64,000 nt of DNA from NCBI GenBank assembly GCA_900539455.1, contig UQCD01000005.1:35078-99077 (forward strand). The letters run 5' to 3'. The stretch is from an uncultured Eubacteriales bacterium. Lineage in GTDB: Bacteria > Bacillota > Clostridia > Lachnospirales > Lachnospiraceae. The notes beneath the pieces were generated by a model that worked only from the letters and a program-made list of their open reading frames with translations, was not told the DNA's origin and ran no database searches. This document shows positions 33,471 through 44,038 of this stretch, one piece after another (the first letter of the stretch is position 1; each line of letters starts with the position of its first letter). Both the position numbers and the translations under genes were made by a program.

Positions 33471-34460
33471 TTACATATCCCACAATTTATTTATAAATGC
33501 TTCCTTTTTTTGCTGCTGTGTATAAACTGTATTTAATTTTTCTATATTTTTATCAGGTATCCAGGATTTATTACCATTGTAATATTGATTTACAACCTTC
33601 CAGAATTTTTCTGGAAATTCAAGCATTACCATTAATATATTATGTTCTTCTTTTGTAATAGGACATATTTTATCGTAATGCTCCAGCATATTATACCCTA
33701 GCTCAATGTTCCAGCTATATTTTTCCAAAACCTTTCTCATATAAAAATATAAGTCCTTTATTTGCAAGCCAATTCCTGCCTTTTCAAAATTAATAACTGC
33801 AATTTTATCGTCCAAAAAAATAATGTTGTGATAATTGTAATTTCCGTGACAAAAGGTATGATTTTCCCTACACTTATTTTCCAGTTCCTCATACCTTGTG
33901 TTATTTAATTTTTCCTTTGCCCTTAATGCAATGTCATAATATTCATCAAAGTGCAATAACGCATCATATTCAAAAGAGGATTTTCTATTTCTTCCTCTCA
34001 TAAAAGCCCGTATTTTCTTTAACTCCTTTATATGCCTGTCATACTCATATATAAAGCTGGGAGTTTCCGGCAGCACACCATTATAATCCATACTACATTC
34101 CTTCATTTGTGTATGCAGCAGGGCAAGTGTTTCTATTCCATATAGAACATTTTTACTATTTCTAACATCACACTCCACCCCCTCATACCATTCCTTAACT
34201 ATGTAGCTTTCCTGAAATTCATTGGTGGATATAAGCTCTCCTTCCTTATTTTCTATTACAACATCAACATTTTCAAAGCCCTGCTTTTTTATATGCTTAA
34301 GCATTTCATTAACAAATTGCAGTCTGCACAGAGTTTTGTTATAAGGTACTAATTTATATGCCTTGCTATCACTATTTATTATAACAGCACCTCTACCCTT
34401 ATATGTTTTCTTTATATCAAGGTCGTATTTGGATAGTATATCCATATCTATTTCATTCAA
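33471..34460 (-). CDS. CotS-like spore coat protein, predicted pseudokinase
   Basis: Protein of 329 residues of the CotS/YsxE type, which have a kinase-like (APH) fold and join the spore coat. The would-be catalytic loop reads H205-G-N207-Y-N-Y-H-N211 where active members have H-G-D...N, and the metal motif reads I-N224-F-E226 where D-F-E/D-F-D is expected. Both catalytic Asp positions are therefore Asn, predicting a protein without kinase activity that serves structurally. Spore genes elsewhere in the window support the coat role. Confidence 0.72.
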   Translation of the reverse strand: MNEIDMDILSKYDLDIKKTYKGRGAVIINSDSKAYKLVPYNKTLCRLQFVNEMLKHIKKQGFENVDVVIENKEGELISTNEFQESYIVKEWYEGVECDVRNSKNVLYGIETLALLHTQMKECSMDYNGVLPETPSFIYEYDRHIKELKKIRAFMRGRNRKSSFEYDALLHFDEYYDIALRAKEKLNNTRYEELENKCRENHTFCHGNYNYHNIIFLDDKIAVINFEKAGIGLQIKDLYFYMRKVLEKYSWNIELGYNMLEHYDKICPITKEEHNILMVMLEFPEKFWKVVNQYYNGNKSWIPDKNIEKLNTVYTQQQKKEAFINKLWDM

Positions 34461-34531
34461 AAAAAATCCCCCTTCATACCATATTAAAATCTGTTCAGTT
34501 CTATAGTATGAAGAGGTTAAAATAAATATTC

Positions 34532-35809
34532 CTATATTAATTTTTCAGCCATTGACATAAGTATTTCCCTATGATTTAACTCAGGATTCTCAATAACCTT
34601 GTCGAAAAGTATTTTTAAAATATCTCCAATCTGTTTTCCGTCTGGCAATCCAAATTCCTTTAAATCCCTGCCTGTAATAGCCATTTCTGATAAACTGAGG
34701 CAATCGTTGTTATTATATATTTCCTCACATATTTCATATATTGCCTTATACTCTGCTATGGTTATATCAATTCCTTCATAGCCGGCATTAATAAGTGCCT
34801 CAATATATGCTAAATAATAATCGTAAAATATATCCTTTCCAACTACAACTATAACCCTTCTAAGGCTTATTTTATCTGTCGAAAGCTTTAAATCCTTATT
34901 GTAAACCAGCTTTGAAACTATTTTTATAGTTTTATTATCCAGTTTTAAAAATCTGAGTATTTTTTCTACATCTTCTTCATAGGTTAAAAGACCTGCATAT
35001 CTAAGATAAGAATTTTTTGGAAGATACCTCATTATATCTGATACCTTCTCATATATTTCTGTATTGCCCTGTGATAATAATGAGCCTTCAGCAAATATAT
35101 ATGGATAAAGCCCAAGCTTACATATATGAATAATCCTGTCTGGATTTTCTGAAGTAATTGTTTTTGTAAGCTCTGCCTGTATTCTTTCCTTGCTTATAAG
35201 GGATAGGTTTTCCGCTAATAGCTTTATTGCCTCATAGGTTTCTTTATCAATAGAAAAATCTAATTGTGCCGAAAACCTAATGGCCCTAAGCATTCTAAGA
35301 GCATCCTCTTTAAACCTGTCAGTAGGATTTCCAACGCATCTGATGATTTTATTTTCAATATCCTTAACACCATTAAATTTATCTATAATGCCTGTCCTAT
35401 AATTATATGCCATTGCATTAATAGTAAAATCTCTGCGTTTCAAATCCTCTGCCAGATCAGAGGTATAAATAACCTCCTTAGGATGTCTACCATCTGTGTA
35501 TTCACCATCAATTCTATATGTTGTGACCTCATAGCCTACCCTTTTAATCATAACTGTTACTGTTCCATGCTTAATACCAGTATCTATAGTTTTATTAAAG
35601 GTTTCCTTCACTATCTCTGGTAATGCGTTTGTAGTAATATCCCAGTCATGTGGGTTTCTTCCCATTACAACATCACGGACGCAGCCTCCTACAGCAAAGG
35701 CCTCATAGCCCTTTTCATATAGCTTATCAATAATGAATCCTACATATTTAGGTAAAGCTATTTTAATATGCTTTACCCCAATATACCATTGCCTTCGCAG
35801 GCTTTCCAC
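34532..35809 (-). CDS. cca: CCA tRNA nucleotidyltransferase
   Basis: Class II poly(A) polymerase-like enzyme of 425 residues that adds or repairs the 3' CCA of tRNAs. The head domain has [14 protein letters not shown] and [23 protein letters not shown] follows. Length fits bacterial CCA enzymes. The reading frame starts with GTG at 35809 and overlaps proS by 47 bases. No internal ATG leaves the G-G-C-V-R-D loop with its usual N-terminal helix, so I keep this start, though its ribosome site is weak and translation may depend on proS. Confidence 0.93.
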   Translation of the reverse strand: MESLRRQWYIGVKHIKIALPKYVGFIIDKLYEKGYEAFAVGGCVRDVVMGRNPHDWDITTNALPEIVKETFNKTIDTGIKHGTVTVMIKRVGYEVTTYRIDGEYTDGRHPKEVIYTSDLAEDLKRRDFTINAMAYNYRTGIIDKFNGVKDIENKIIRCVGNPTDRFKEDALRMLRAIRFSAQLDFSIDKETYEAIKLLAENLSLISKERIQAELTKTITSENPDRIIHICKLGLYPYIFAEGSLLSQGNTEIYEKVSDIMRYLPKNSYLRYAGLLTYEEDVEKILRFLKLDNKTIKIVSKLVYNKDLKLSTDKISLRRVIVVVGKDIFYDYYLAYIEALINAGYEGIDITIAEYKAIYEICEEIYNNNDCLSLSEMAITGRDLKEFGLPDGKQIGDILKILFDKVIENPELNHREILMSMAEKLI

Positions 35810-37199
35810 AACATACGCACTTGTCGCTTAACTGTTCCTGTGCAAATGGCATACATCTTGAAGTTGCTGTAGTATCTTCCTTAATCTTGTTTTCACAAGC
35901 TACATCACCACACCACATAGCCTTAACAAAGCCTGGCTTTGTAGCTACTGCTTCTTTAAATTCATCATAGTTAAGAGCTGTGCTTGTATGAGTATCTCTA
36001 TGCTTTGTTGCTCTCTCAAGCATATCCTTCTGGATAACTACTAATAATTCAGCCACCTTATTCTCTAACTGATCAAGTGAAACTGTATATTTTTCTCTTG
36101 TATCTCTGCGAACAATAACAGCTTGATTTGCTTCAATATCCTTTGGTCCGATTTCTACACGAAGTGGAATACCTCTCATTTCCTGTTCAGCAAACTTAAA
36201 GCCAGGAGTCTTATCTGTAGCATCTACCTTTACACGGCATACCTTTTTAAGTCTATCCTGTAATTCATAGGCTTTGTCTAAAACGCCTTCCTTTTTCTGC
36301 ATAATAGGAATAATCATAACCTGTGTTGGTGCAACCATTGGAGGTAATACTAAACCGCTGTTATCTCCGTGTACCATAATGATAGCGCCAATAAGTCTTG
36401 TAGTCATACCCCAAGAGGTCTGATGTACATATTTAAGCTTGTTGTCCTTATCTGTATACTGAATACCAAATGCCTTTGCAAAGCCATCACCAAAGTTGTG
36501 GCTTGTTCCTGACTGTAAAGCCTTTCCATCGTGCATTAATGCTTCTATTGTATAAGTAGCCTCAGCTCCAGCAAATTTTTCCTTGTCTGTCTTTCTACCC
36601 TTAATCATAGGTATAGCCAATACATTTTCACAGAAATCAGCATATAAGTTCAACATCTGAATTGTTCTTTCTTCTGCTTCCTCGGCTGTAGCGTGGGCTG
36701 TGTGACCCTCCTGCCATAAAAACTCTGTTGTTCTAAGGAATGGTCTTGTAGTCTTTTCCCAACGACATACTGAACACCACTGGTTATATACCTTTGGTAA
36801 ATCTCTGTAAGACTGTATTATATTTGCATAAAAATCGCAAAATAATGTTTCAGATGTAGGTCTTACACACATTCTTTCTGCAAGAGGCTCATTTCCACCA
36901 TGTGTAACCCAAGCCACCTCTGGTGCAAAGCCTTCTACATGATCTTTTTCTTTATTTAATAAGCTTTCAGGTATGAACATTGGCATATAAACATTCTCTA
37001 CACCTGTTTCTTTAAATCTTCTATCTAATTCCTTTTGTATCATTTCCCAGATGGCATATCCGCTGGGTCTTAAAATCATACAACCCTTTATGCTTGAATA
37101 TTCAATTAATTCTGCTTTTCTTACAACATCTGTGTACCATTGTGCAAAATCTTCTTCCATTGATGTAATGGATTCTACTAATTTCTTATCGTTTGCCAT
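35763..37199 (-). CDS. proS: prolyl-tRNA synthetase, archaeal/eukaryote-type short form
   Basis: Class II synthetase of 478 residues lacking the bacterial INS editing domain. Motif 2 is [13 protein letters not shown], motif 3 lies near [10 protein letters not shown], and the anticodon-binding domain is followed by a C-terminal zinc-like region with C-G-D-V-A-C and C-V-C-C-G. Because editing is absent, the trans-acting PrdX-like protein at 46359 is a plausible deacylase partner. ATG at 37199; the leader holds no T-box. Confidence 0.95.
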   Translation of the reverse strand: MANDKKLVESITSMEEDFAQWYTDVVRKAELIEYSSIKGCMILRPSGYAIWEMIQKELDRRFKETGVENVYMPMFIPESLLNKEKDHVEGFAPEVAWVTHGGNEPLAERMCVRPTSETLFCDFYANIIQSYRDLPKVYNQWCSVCRWEKTTRPFLRTTEFLWQEGHTAHATAEEAEERTIQMLNLYADFCENVLAIPMIKGRKTDKEKFAGAEATYTIEALMHDGKALQSGTSHNFGDGFAKAFGIQYTDKDNKLKYVHQTSWGMTTRLIGAIIMVHGDNSGLVLPPMVAPTQVMIIPIMQKKEGVLDKAYELQDRLKKVCRVKVDATDKTPGFKFAEQEMRGIPLRVEIGPKDIEANQAVIVRRDTREKYTVSLDQLENKVAELLVVIQKDMLERATKHRDTHTSTALNYDEFKEAVATKPGFVKAMWCGDVACENKIKEDTTATSRCMPFAQEQLSDKCVCCGKPAKAMVYWGKAY

Positions 37200-37347
37200 A
37201 ATATACCTCTTTTCTGCATAACATAACTACAATATTACTAAATTGCCCCTTAAAATGCAAGTAAAATACTATTTTTATTATTTTTGAGCATACTAATCTT
37301 ACAATTAATTCACTATGGATTGTTGCTATTAAATAATGGGAGGTAAA

Positions 37348-38406
37348 ATGAAGATTAAAGGTTCTCTTCGATTTAAAGCAGAATATATTCTCGTAACTTT
37401 TATTACAATATTTAGTGTATATATTGGAATAAGATTTTTACTGCCTGTTTTAGCTCCCTTTGTTGTCGGCTTTTTGTTGTCAAAGCTAGTGCTGCCTTTT
37501 ATTAATTTTTTAAATCTGAAATTAAATTTTCATAGAACTACAGCCACTATAATTTCTATTATTTTAATGGCAGGCCTATTATTTCTTATTAGTTATTTTC
37601 TAATAGTTAAGCTGTCAACACAGATAACTGTTTTTATTAAAAACTGGGATATTTTTTCTCTAAATATTTCACATATTACCAGAGATTGCTGCAATCTTGT
37701 AGAAAAGCTTACAGGTCTGCCCAGCCGTAATATATACAACCAGCTTTATAGCTGTATTTTAACTGCAACAGACTCAATTTCAAAAAAGCTAATGCCTATC
37801 GTAATGAATTATTCATTATCGACTGTCCGGTGTCTTTTTGATGTATTTATCTTTCTTTTAGTAGCTGCTATTGCTATGTTTTTCTTTTCAAGAGATAACA
37901 AAGAAATAAATTCCTTTCTGCTTAATTGCAGGTTCAGGGACGAGATTCTTTTCCTTCGAAGGATTGCAAAAAATGTAGTTGCTGCATATATAAAAACCCA
38001 ATTTATTATAATTTGTATTATTGCTGCCATATGTACACTAGGCTTTACTATTTTAAAAAATCCCTACTCTATTTTGTATGGAATAATAATCGGTATTTTA
38101 GATTTCCTTCCTTTAATTGGTGCTGGTACTTTTTTAGTTCCTATAAGCATATACTACCTTTTTAAAGCAAATTACCCTGCTGCCGTACTTACCTTTGTAA
38201 TATTTGTTGTATGCTATCTTGTGAGAGAAATATTAGAGCCAAAGCTGTTAGGAAGCAGAATAGGCATACATCCCCTTGTATCCTTAATCTCAGTATATAT
38301 TGGCTACAAGGTGTTTGGACTGCTAGGTATGATTTTAGGTCCTTTTGGATATGTGTTTGTAAGCGAAGTGCAAAAGGTATTTTGTGAATATAAAAAGCCT
38401 TCTTGA
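37348..38406 (+). CDS. YtvI-like sporulation membrane protein (AI-2E transporter family)
   Basis: Integral membrane protein of about 352 residues with seven or eight hydrophobic segments, including the conserved I-I-G-I-L-D-F-L-P-L-I-G-A-G-T block and the G-x-x-x-G-P pattern (L-L-G-M-I-L-G-P-F) at the end. It fits the PerM/AI-2E exporter superfamily and the YtvI branch associated with sporulation. The start at 37348 is used because GGGAGG lies four bases upstream; the upstream ATG overlaps that ribosome site. Substrate unknown. Confidence 0.8.
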   Translation: MKIKGSLRFKAEYILVTFITIFSVYIGIRFLLPVLAPFVVGFLLSKLVLPFINFLNLKLNFHRTTATIISIILMAGLLFLISYFLIVKLSTQITVFIKNWDIFSLNISHITRDCCNLVEKLTGLPSRNIYNQLYSCILTATDSISKKLMPIVMNYSLSTVRCLFDVFIFLLVAAIAMFFFSRDNKEINSFLLNCRFRDEILFLRRIAKNVVAAYIKTQFIIICIIAAICTLGFTILKNPYSILYGIIIGILDFLPLIGAGTFLVPISIYYLFKANYPAAVLTFVIFVVCYLVREILEPKLLGSRIGIHPLVSLISVYIGYKVFGLLGMILGPFGYVFVSEVQKVFCEYKKPS

Positions 38407-38425
38407 TTTTTGAAGGCTTTCATTT
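38394..38425 (+). terminator. rho-independent terminator
   Basis: AAAGCCTTC and GAAGGCTTT form a 9-bp stem with a 9-base loop, followed by CATTTTT. The 5' arm is inside the end of the ytvI-like gene and the stop codon lies in the loop. Confidence 0.82.
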
Positions 38426-38450
38426 TTATCAATCGTTTTTAATGTATAAC

Positions 38451-38507
38451 ATAGTTTTTGAAGTATAAAATAGTTTTTGAAGTATAAAATAATTTTTGAA
38501 AAATAAA
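38451..38507. repeat. 19-bp tandem repeat (three units)
   Basis: Units at 38451-38469 and 38470-38488 are identical (ATAGTTTTTGAAGTATAAA); the third, 38489-38507, has drifted. It sits between the terminator and the convergent response regulator gene. No function is apparent. Confidence 0.85.
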
Positions 38508-38524
38508 TTGACAGGATACAGCTA

Positions 38525-39214
38525 TTACACCTTAAATCTGTATCCTACCCCCCATATAGTTTCAATATACTGAGGTTTAGAGGTATCGATTTCTATTTTC
38601 TCTCTAATCTTTTTAATGTGTACTGTAACTGTGGCTATATCTCCAATAGAGTCCATATCCCATATTTCTCTGAACAGTTCTTCCTTTGTGTACACATGAT
38701 TTGGATTTGATGCTAAAAAGGTCAGCAAATCAAATTCCTTTGTAGTAAGGATTTTTTCCTCTCCGTTGACATAAACTCTCCTTGCAGTTTTGTCAATTTT
38801 AATACCCCTTATTTCTATAACATCATTTTCCACAACATTACTGTTAATAAGTCTTTCATATCTTGCAAGGTGTGCCTTTACTCTTGCCACCAGCTCACTA
38901 GGGCTAAAAGGCTTTGTAATGTAATCATCTGCGCCTAAGCCCAGACCTCTCACCTTGTCAATGTCATCTTTTTTTGCTGATACCATAAGTATCGGTGTAT
39001 TTTTCTTTTCTCTTATCTGGCGTAATATTTCAAAGCCGTCCACATTTGGAAGCATAAGATCCAGAATATACAAATCAAAATTCTCATTAATAGCCTTATC
39101 AAGTCCCTTTAATCCGTCATTTTCTATTTCTACCTCAAAACCATTTATTTCCAGATAATCTCTTTCTAATTCTGCAATACTTTGTTCGTCCTCTACTATT
39201 AAAATCTTGCTCAT
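38525..39214 (-). CDS. OmpR-family response regulator
   Basis: Regulator of 229 residues: receiver with I-L-I-V-E-D-E, phosphorylation Asp in Y-I-L-D-L-M-L-P, and I-T-K-P-F-S; winged helix ending Q-Y-I-E-T-I-W-G-V-G-Y-R-F. The start at 39214 follows TAGGAG by seven bases; a longer frame to 39301 would extend into the kinase gene. It is placed after its kinase relative to transcription (kinase gene upstream, 10-base gap). Targets unknown. Confidence 0.9.
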   Translation of the reverse strand: MSKILIVEDEQSIAELERDYLEINGFEVEIENDGLKGLDKAINENFDLYILDLMLPNVDGFEILRQIREKKNTPILMVSAKKDDIDKVRGLGLGADDYITKPFSPSELVARVKAHLARYERLINSNVVENDVIEIRGIKIDKTARRVYVNGEEKILTTKEFDLLTFLASNPNHVYTKEELFREIWDMDSIGDIATVTVHIKKIREKIEIDTSKPQYIETIWGVGYRFKV

Positions 39215-39224
39215 ATTTTTTCTC

Positions 39225-40700
39225 CTACACAATCTTTCTAAGTATAAAATGAATTGTTGTTCCACTACCAAGCTTTGAAGTTGCCCAAATTCTTCCACCA
39301 TGTGCTTCTATAATCTTCTTTGTAATAGCTAAACCAATTCCGCTTCCACCCTGACTAGAATTTCTTGATGAGTCTGTTCTATAAAATCTGTCAAATATAT
39401 ACGGAAGTTCTTCATTTCCTATGCCTTTGCCATTATCCTCCATTTCTACTCTGACAAAATCGTCCTCATCAACAATTCGTATGGCTATAAACTTTTCCTT
39501 CTTGTCCATATATTTAACTGAATTGCTGATTATATTGTTAATTACCCTCTTAAGCTGCTCTGGGTCAGCTATAACCAGTACCTCCTTGTCTACATAGTTT
39601 ATATAAGTAAGCTTAATTCCCCTTGCATCTAAGTCAGTATTTATTTCATCCACACAATCGTTAAAATATTCCTCCAGATTTAATTTAACAAAATTGTATG
39701 GTATTTTGTTATTATCAATTCTTGAATATATGGTTAATTCACCTATAAGCTTATCCATATCATTTGCCTTGTTGTATATAGTACGGATATACTTATCCAT
39801 TTTTTCTGGACTATCTGCCACACCATCCATAATACCCTCTACATAGCCCTTAATTGCTGTAATAGGTGTTTTCAAATCGTGAGAAATATTGCTTATAAGT
39901 TCCTTATTTTCCTCATCATTATGGATATTTTCTTCGATTGATGCCTTCAGGTGCTTACGCATTTCTTCAAATGCCCGACTCAGCTCTCCAAACTCATTTT
40001 CCTTATATTGAACTACCTCAAAATCCAAATTTCCATTGGCAATATTGTCTGCCGCCTTTTTAAGCTCTGTAACCGGCTTCAAAATACCATTGTATATCCA
40101 TATAGTCAAAAGCACACCTGTAATCACAGTAACTATTGCCATAAATATAAACGAGTCTAAAACAAGCTTTCTTACCTCTGGCAAGGAATTATTTATCTTT
40201 GAAATAATATAAATATTTCCCTCCTTGCCGTCACTATAGGATATAGGCTCCTGTTTAATAAGGTACTGATATTTTCCACTTACATATAAAGTTTCATTTA
40301 TATTTTGTATCTCAATAGACTCCGCCGACAAAATATCACTTAAGGTCTTATATTCATCTGTGTTTCCGTTAAATACAATCTCATCGTCCTTAGTTGCAGC
40401 AATAAATGTATATTTTGAAAGCAAAGAACTGTTAAATTTTTTAAGATAGTCAGTATTTTCTAAATTTTGTGGATTTTTCTCATTTATCTCATGTAGCTGT
40501 TCCTTAACATTGTCAGTAATCTGGTTGAGCATACCTACAGGATTGTACAGCATTTCATAGGTTGAAATTTCTATACCATACTTTTCTTCAATAGAATCTA
40601 TCTGACATCTGCCTAAAATCATAACTGCTCCAAACATTGTCATTATAGGAAATATTGCTATTATAATAAATGATATAACTAATTTTTTACTAAGTTTCAT
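39225..40700 (-). CDS. membrane sensor histidine kinase
   Basis: Kinase of 491 residues with two membrane segments (about 8-30 and 180-205) flanking an extracytoplasmic sensor of about 150 residues, then HAMP (L-K-P-V-T-E-L-K-K-A-A-D), H-box S-N-I-S-H-D-L-K-T-P-I, and ATPase motifs D-N-G-K-G-I and G-S-G-I-G-L-A-I-T-K. AGGAGG precedes the start. It forms an operon with the regulator downstream. Ligand unknown; envelope stress is a usual role for this architecture. Confidence 0.92.
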   Translation of the reverse strand: MKLSKKLVISFIIIAIFPIMTMFGAVMILGRCQIDSIEEKYGIEISTYEMLYNPVGMLNQITDNVKEQLHEINEKNPQNLENTDYLKKFNSSLLSKYTFIAATKDDEIVFNGNTDEYKTLSDILSAESIEIQNINETLYVSGKYQYLIKQEPISYSDGKEGNIYIISKINNSLPEVRKLVLDSFIFMAIVTVITGVLLTIWIYNGILKPVTELKKAADNIANGNLDFEVVQYKENEFGELSRAFEEMRKHLKASIEENIHNDEENKELISNISHDLKTPITAIKGYVEGIMDGVADSPEKMDKYIRTIYNKANDMDKLIGELTIYSRIDNNKIPYNFVKLNLEEYFNDCVDEINTDLDARGIKLTYINYVDKEVLVIADPEQLKRVINNIISNSVKYMDKKEKFIAIRIVDEDDFVRVEMEDNGKGIGNEELPYIFDRFYRTDSSRNSSQGGSGIGLAITKKIIEAHGGRIWATSKLGSGTTIHFILRKIV

Positions 40701-40816
40701 TTTACCTCCTGTTCCTGTCTATATTAGTATACATCATTCTAACGGCAATACCTAGTAAATTTATGATTACAAATATTAAAAAAATATAAACATATAAAAA
40801 CACAAAGAGCATACAA

Positions 40817-40875
40817 AAAAGCCGGCTAAGCCTCTGTTTGAGGTGACCCTCAATACAGAAGATTAGCTGGCTTTT
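40817..40875 (-). terminator. strong terminator after metK
   Basis: A 59-base hairpin: AAAAGCCGGCTAA pairs with TTAGCTGGCTTTT (one G-U), with a second inner stem (CTGTTTGAGG with CCTCAATACAG). On the minus strand it is followed by a T-run, fitting the end of the metK transcript. Confidence 0.85.
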
Positions 40876-40948
40876 ATTTTTACATTATATTATAAATGCT
40901 ATCTATTTTATTTATATATTTGTCATATATGTTTGTTATATATTTCTT

Positions 40949-42136
40949 TTATAAATATTTTTTAAGCATTTCTACCTTATCAACTGCCTCCCATGGAAGC
41001 TGAATATCATCGCGTCCAAAGTGTCCATATGCTGATGTCTGTTTGTAAATTGGTCTTCTAAGGTCAAGCATCTTAATAATTCCTGCTGGTCTTAAATCAA
41101 AGTTTTCTCTGATAATTTCAACAAGTTTATTATCATCAAGCTTACCTGTTCCGAAGGTATCTACCATAACTGAGGTTGGATGAGCTACACCGATAGCATA
41201 TGAAAGCTGGATTTCGCACTTGTCTGCAAGACCTGCTGCAACTATATTCTTTGCAACATAACGAGCTGCGTAAGCTGCCGAACGGTCAACCTTTGTACAA
41301 TCCTTTCCAGAGAAAGCACCACCGCCGTGACGAGCATATCCACCATAAGTATCTACAATAATTTTTCTTCCTGTAAGTCCACTATCTCCATGTGGTCCAC
41401 CAATTACAAATCTACCTGTTGGGTTAATAAAGAACTTTGTCTGTTCATTAACTAATTCCTTTGGTAAAATTGGGTCAAAAACATATTTCTTTATATCCTG
41501 ATGAATTTGTTCCTGTGTAACATCATCATCATGTTGTGTAGATAAAACAACTGCATTTAAGTGAACCGGCTTTCCAGCTTCATCATATTCTACAGTTACC
41601 TGTGTTTTTCCGTCTGGTCTTAAATACTTTAATGTACCGTTCTTTCTAATTTCTGTTAATCTTCTTGCAAGCTTGTGTGCTAAAGCAATAGGATATGGCA
41701 TATACTCTGGTGTTTCGTTAGTTGCGTAACCAAACATCATACCCTGGTCACCTGCACCAATAGCATCAATTTCTGAATCAGTCATAGTATTTTCCTTTGC
41801 TTCAAGTGCCTTATCAACACCCATAGCAATATCTGTTGACTGCTTGTCTAATGTAACCATAACTGCACAGGTATTAGCATCAAAGCCATATTCTGCCTTT
41901 GTATAACCAATTTCTGTTACTGTATCTCTTACTATTCTAGGTATATCTATATTTGCCTTACTTGTAATTTCGCCCATTACCATAACTAATCCTGTAGTTG
42001 TGCAAGTTTCACAGGCTACACGGCTCATTGGATCCTGTTCCATAAGGGCATCTAAAATAGCATCTGAAATGGCATCACACATTTTATCAGGATGACCTTC
42101 TGTTACTGATTCTGATGTAAATAATAATTTTTCCAT
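40949..42136 (-). CDS. metK: S-adenosylmethionine synthetase
   Basis: Makes SAM from methionine and ATP. The enzyme is 395 residues, standard length, with the signatures [19 protein letters not shown], and [16 protein letters not shown]. It is controlled by the SAM-I riboswitch directly upstream, so transcription stops when SAM is plentiful. AAAGGA precedes the ATG. It is monocistronic, ending in a strong hairpin. Confidence 0.98.
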   Translation of the reverse strand: MEKLLFTSESVTEGHPDKMCDAISDAILDALMEQDPMSRVACETCTTTGLVMVMGEITSKANIDIPRIVRDTVTEIGYTKAEYGFDANTCAVMVTLDKQSTDIAMGVDKALEAKENTMTDSEIDAIGAGDQGMMFGYATNETPEYMPYPIALAHKLARRLTEIRKNGTLKYLRPDGKTQVTVEYDEAGKPVHLNAVVLSTQHDDDVTQEQIHQDIKKYVFDPILPKELVNEQTKFFINPTGRFVIGGPHGDSGLTGRKIIVDTYGGYARHGGGAFSGKDCTKVDRSAAYAARYVAKNIVAAGLADKCEIQLSYAIGVAHPTSVMVDTFGTGKLDDNKLVEIIRENFDLRPAGIIKMLDLRRPIYKQTSAYGHFGRDDIQLPWEAVDKVEMLKKYL

Positions 42137-42258
42137 CTTTGTTCCTTTCTTATATATTGCAAATCATCTGTAACTATCTGCCTTTAATTTTTATAAGGTA
42201 CCCACAGCTTAAGGCTTTTGACTATAATTTTTCAAGCATAGTACCTTGCCTAGATAAA

Positions 42259-42284
42259 TAAAAAAAGCCCACATAAAGTGGACT
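42259..42284 (-). terminator. riboswitch terminator of metK
   Basis: On the minus strand, AGTCCAC-tttat-GTGGGCT (7 bp, one G-U) is followed by TTTTTTTATTT, just after the SAM-I aptamer. It is the expression platform, used when SAM is bound. Confidence 0.88.
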
Positions 42285-42305
42285 GACTTTCAAGGCAATC
42301 AAATC

Positions 42306-42399
42306 CTCTTATTGTTCGATTACTCGCTCAGGTTGGCACCTTCCTATTGGGGTTGCCGGGCTTCATAGATCCTTGTATCTCCACCACTCTGAATAAGAG
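42306..42399 (-). promoter_or_regulatory. SAM-I (S-box) riboswitch
   Basis: The P1 stem pairs CTCTTATTC (complement of 42391-42399) with CAATAAGAG (complement of 42306-42314). Between them are the classic segments AGAGTGGTGGAG, GGATCTATGAAGCCCGGCAACC, split here as GATCTATGAAGCC and CGGCAACC, then AAGGTGCCAACCTGAGCGA. It lies in the leader of metK with a terminator immediately downstream. Confidence 0.97.
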
Positions 42400-42451
42400 A
42401 AACTATTTAGTTTTTACATAAACATTATGATATACTTAATAATATCTATTG

Positions 42452-43744
42452 TCAACTAATTTTTAGCTTAAATTTCATTATTTCCTTTTCACTATTTACA
42501 AGTTCAATGTGAGCTCCAAGCTTTTGAAGCTTTAAGTGGAAGTTCTCATAGCCTCTTTGGATATAATGTATATCGTCCACCTCTGTATAGCCCTCTGCTG
42601 CAATACCTGCAATAACAAGTGCTGCTCCGGCTCTTAAATCTAACGCATTAACCTGTGCGCCAGTATACTTTTCAACGCCTTCGATAACTGCAATATTTCC
42701 TTCTACCTTTATATTAGCACCCATTTTTATAAGCTCATCAGCATACTTAAAACGATTTTCAAATATACTTTCAACAACTGTACTTGTACCTGCTGCAAGG
42801 GCAAGGGCAACTGTAATCTGTGGCTGCATATCTGTTGGGTATCCAGGATATGGTAAGGTCTTTACCTGTGTCGGCAAAAGTCTGCCATTTCCAATTACTC
42901 TGACTGCATCGTCATATTCTTCTACACTGCAGCCTATCTCATAAAGCTTTGAGGTAATAGCCTCTAAATGCTTTGGTATAACATTTTTTACAAGTACATC
43001 TCCCCTGGTTACAGCAGCTCCAAACATAAATGTTCCTGCCTCAATCTGATCCGGAATAACAGAATATTCTGTTCCATGCAGCTTTTCTACACCTTTTATT
43101 CTAATAACATCAGTTCCTGCACCCTTGATATTTGCACCCATACTATTAAGCATATTGGCAACATCAACAATATGTGGCTCTTTAGCTGCATTTTCAAGCA
43201 CAGTATTTCCGCTGGCAAGGCAGGCTGCAAGCATTACATTAATTGTAGCACCTACTGATACTACATCAAAGTAGATATGGCTTCCGTGTAAATCTCCAGC
43301 CTCTGTAATAATCATTCCATGCTCAATTTTTACATCAGCACCTAATGCCTTAAAGCCCTTTATATGCTGATCTATTGGCCGGCTGCCAATGTTACAGCCT
43401 CCAGGAAGTGTAACCTCAGCCTTTTTAAACTTTCCAAGTAATGCTCCTATTAAATAATATGAAGCTCTTATTTTCTTTATATATTCATTGTCTGCACAAA
43501 CTGATGTAATTGTGCTACCATTAATTTTTACACAATGTCTGTTTACTCTTTCAACTATAGCTCCTATCTGCTCGATAGCATCTATAAGCACATTAATATC
43601 CCTAACATCTGGCAGATTGTCGATTGTAACTGTTTCATCTGCAATAATTGAAGCCGCAATAATACCAAGTGCCGCATTTTTTGCACCACTAATTTCGACT
43701 GATCCTACAAGTGGTGTTCCACCTTTTACAATGTATTTTTCCAT
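42452..43744 (-). CDS. murA: UDP-N-acetylglucosamine 1-carboxyvinyltransferase
   Basis: First committed enzyme of peptidoglycan synthesis, transferring enolpyruvate from PEP to UDP-GlcNAc. It has 430 residues, with K22-N23 in S-G-A-K-N-A-A and the active-site loop P-G-G-C117-N-I-G-S-R-P containing the fosfomycin-sensitive Cys. D-L-R-A-G-A-A-L near the end is also conserved. The ORF is complete. It lies upstream of the metK riboswitch on the same strand with a 50-base gap. Confidence 0.97.
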   Translation of the reverse strand: MEKYIVKGGTPLVGSVEISGAKNAALGIIAASIIADETVTIDNLPDVRDINVLIDAIEQIGAIVERVNRHCVKINGSTITSVCADNEYIKKIRASYYLIGALLGKFKKAEVTLPGGCNIGSRPIDQHIKGFKALGADVKIEHGMIITEAGDLHGSHIYFDVVSVGATINVMLAACLASGNTVLENAAKEPHIVDVANMLNSMGANIKGAGTDVIRIKGVEKLHGTEYSVIPDQIEAGTFMFGAAVTRGDVLVKNVIPKHLEAITSKLYEIGCSVEEYDDAVRVIGNGRLLPTQVKTLPYPGYPTDMQPQITVALALAAGTSTVVESIFENRFKYADELIKMGANIKVEGNIAVIEGVEKYTGAQVNALDLRAGAALVIAGIAAEGYTEVDDIHYIQRGYENFHLKLQKLGAHIELVNSEKEIMKFKLKIS

Positions 43745-43926
43745 AATACACCTCGATATTTGATTTTAATGATATTTTTTCTTTATACTATATTTTGGCA
43801 CAAACATAGCAGAAAAAATCTTTTGTTAAATTTTATTTATATATTAAGTTCTAAATTTTAAGACAATAAAAATAATTATTTCAAAACCAACGCAACTACT
43901 ATGCTATAAAGGTCTGAATAATTAAT

Positions 43927-44004
43927 TTAGGTATGTATGTCAAATACTTGATTTATCATCGAAATCACATACTTCTATGCTAAATATTAAACACACATAC
44001 CTAA
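43927..44004. repeat. 78-nt imperfect hairpin of unknown role
   Basis: TTAGGTATGTATGT (43927-43940) pairs with ACACACATACCTAA (43991-44004), 13 of 14 positions; a small inner stem (GATTT with AAATC) closes the loop. It is 35 bases after the M23 peptidase stop and may be its terminator, although no T-run follows. The rest of the gap 43745-43926 holds nothing recognisable. Confidence 0.55.
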
Positions 44005-44038
44005 GATTATATCATAAAGTTTATATTTGTAAATCAGT

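Noticed and set aside
37200..37347. A T-box leader for proS
   Set aside because: No T-box bulge (TGGNACCGCG-like) or specifier hairpin can be found in the short A/T-rich leader.
38451..38507. CRISPR array
   Set aside because: The 19-bp repeats are directly adjacent with no spacers and there are no cas genes.
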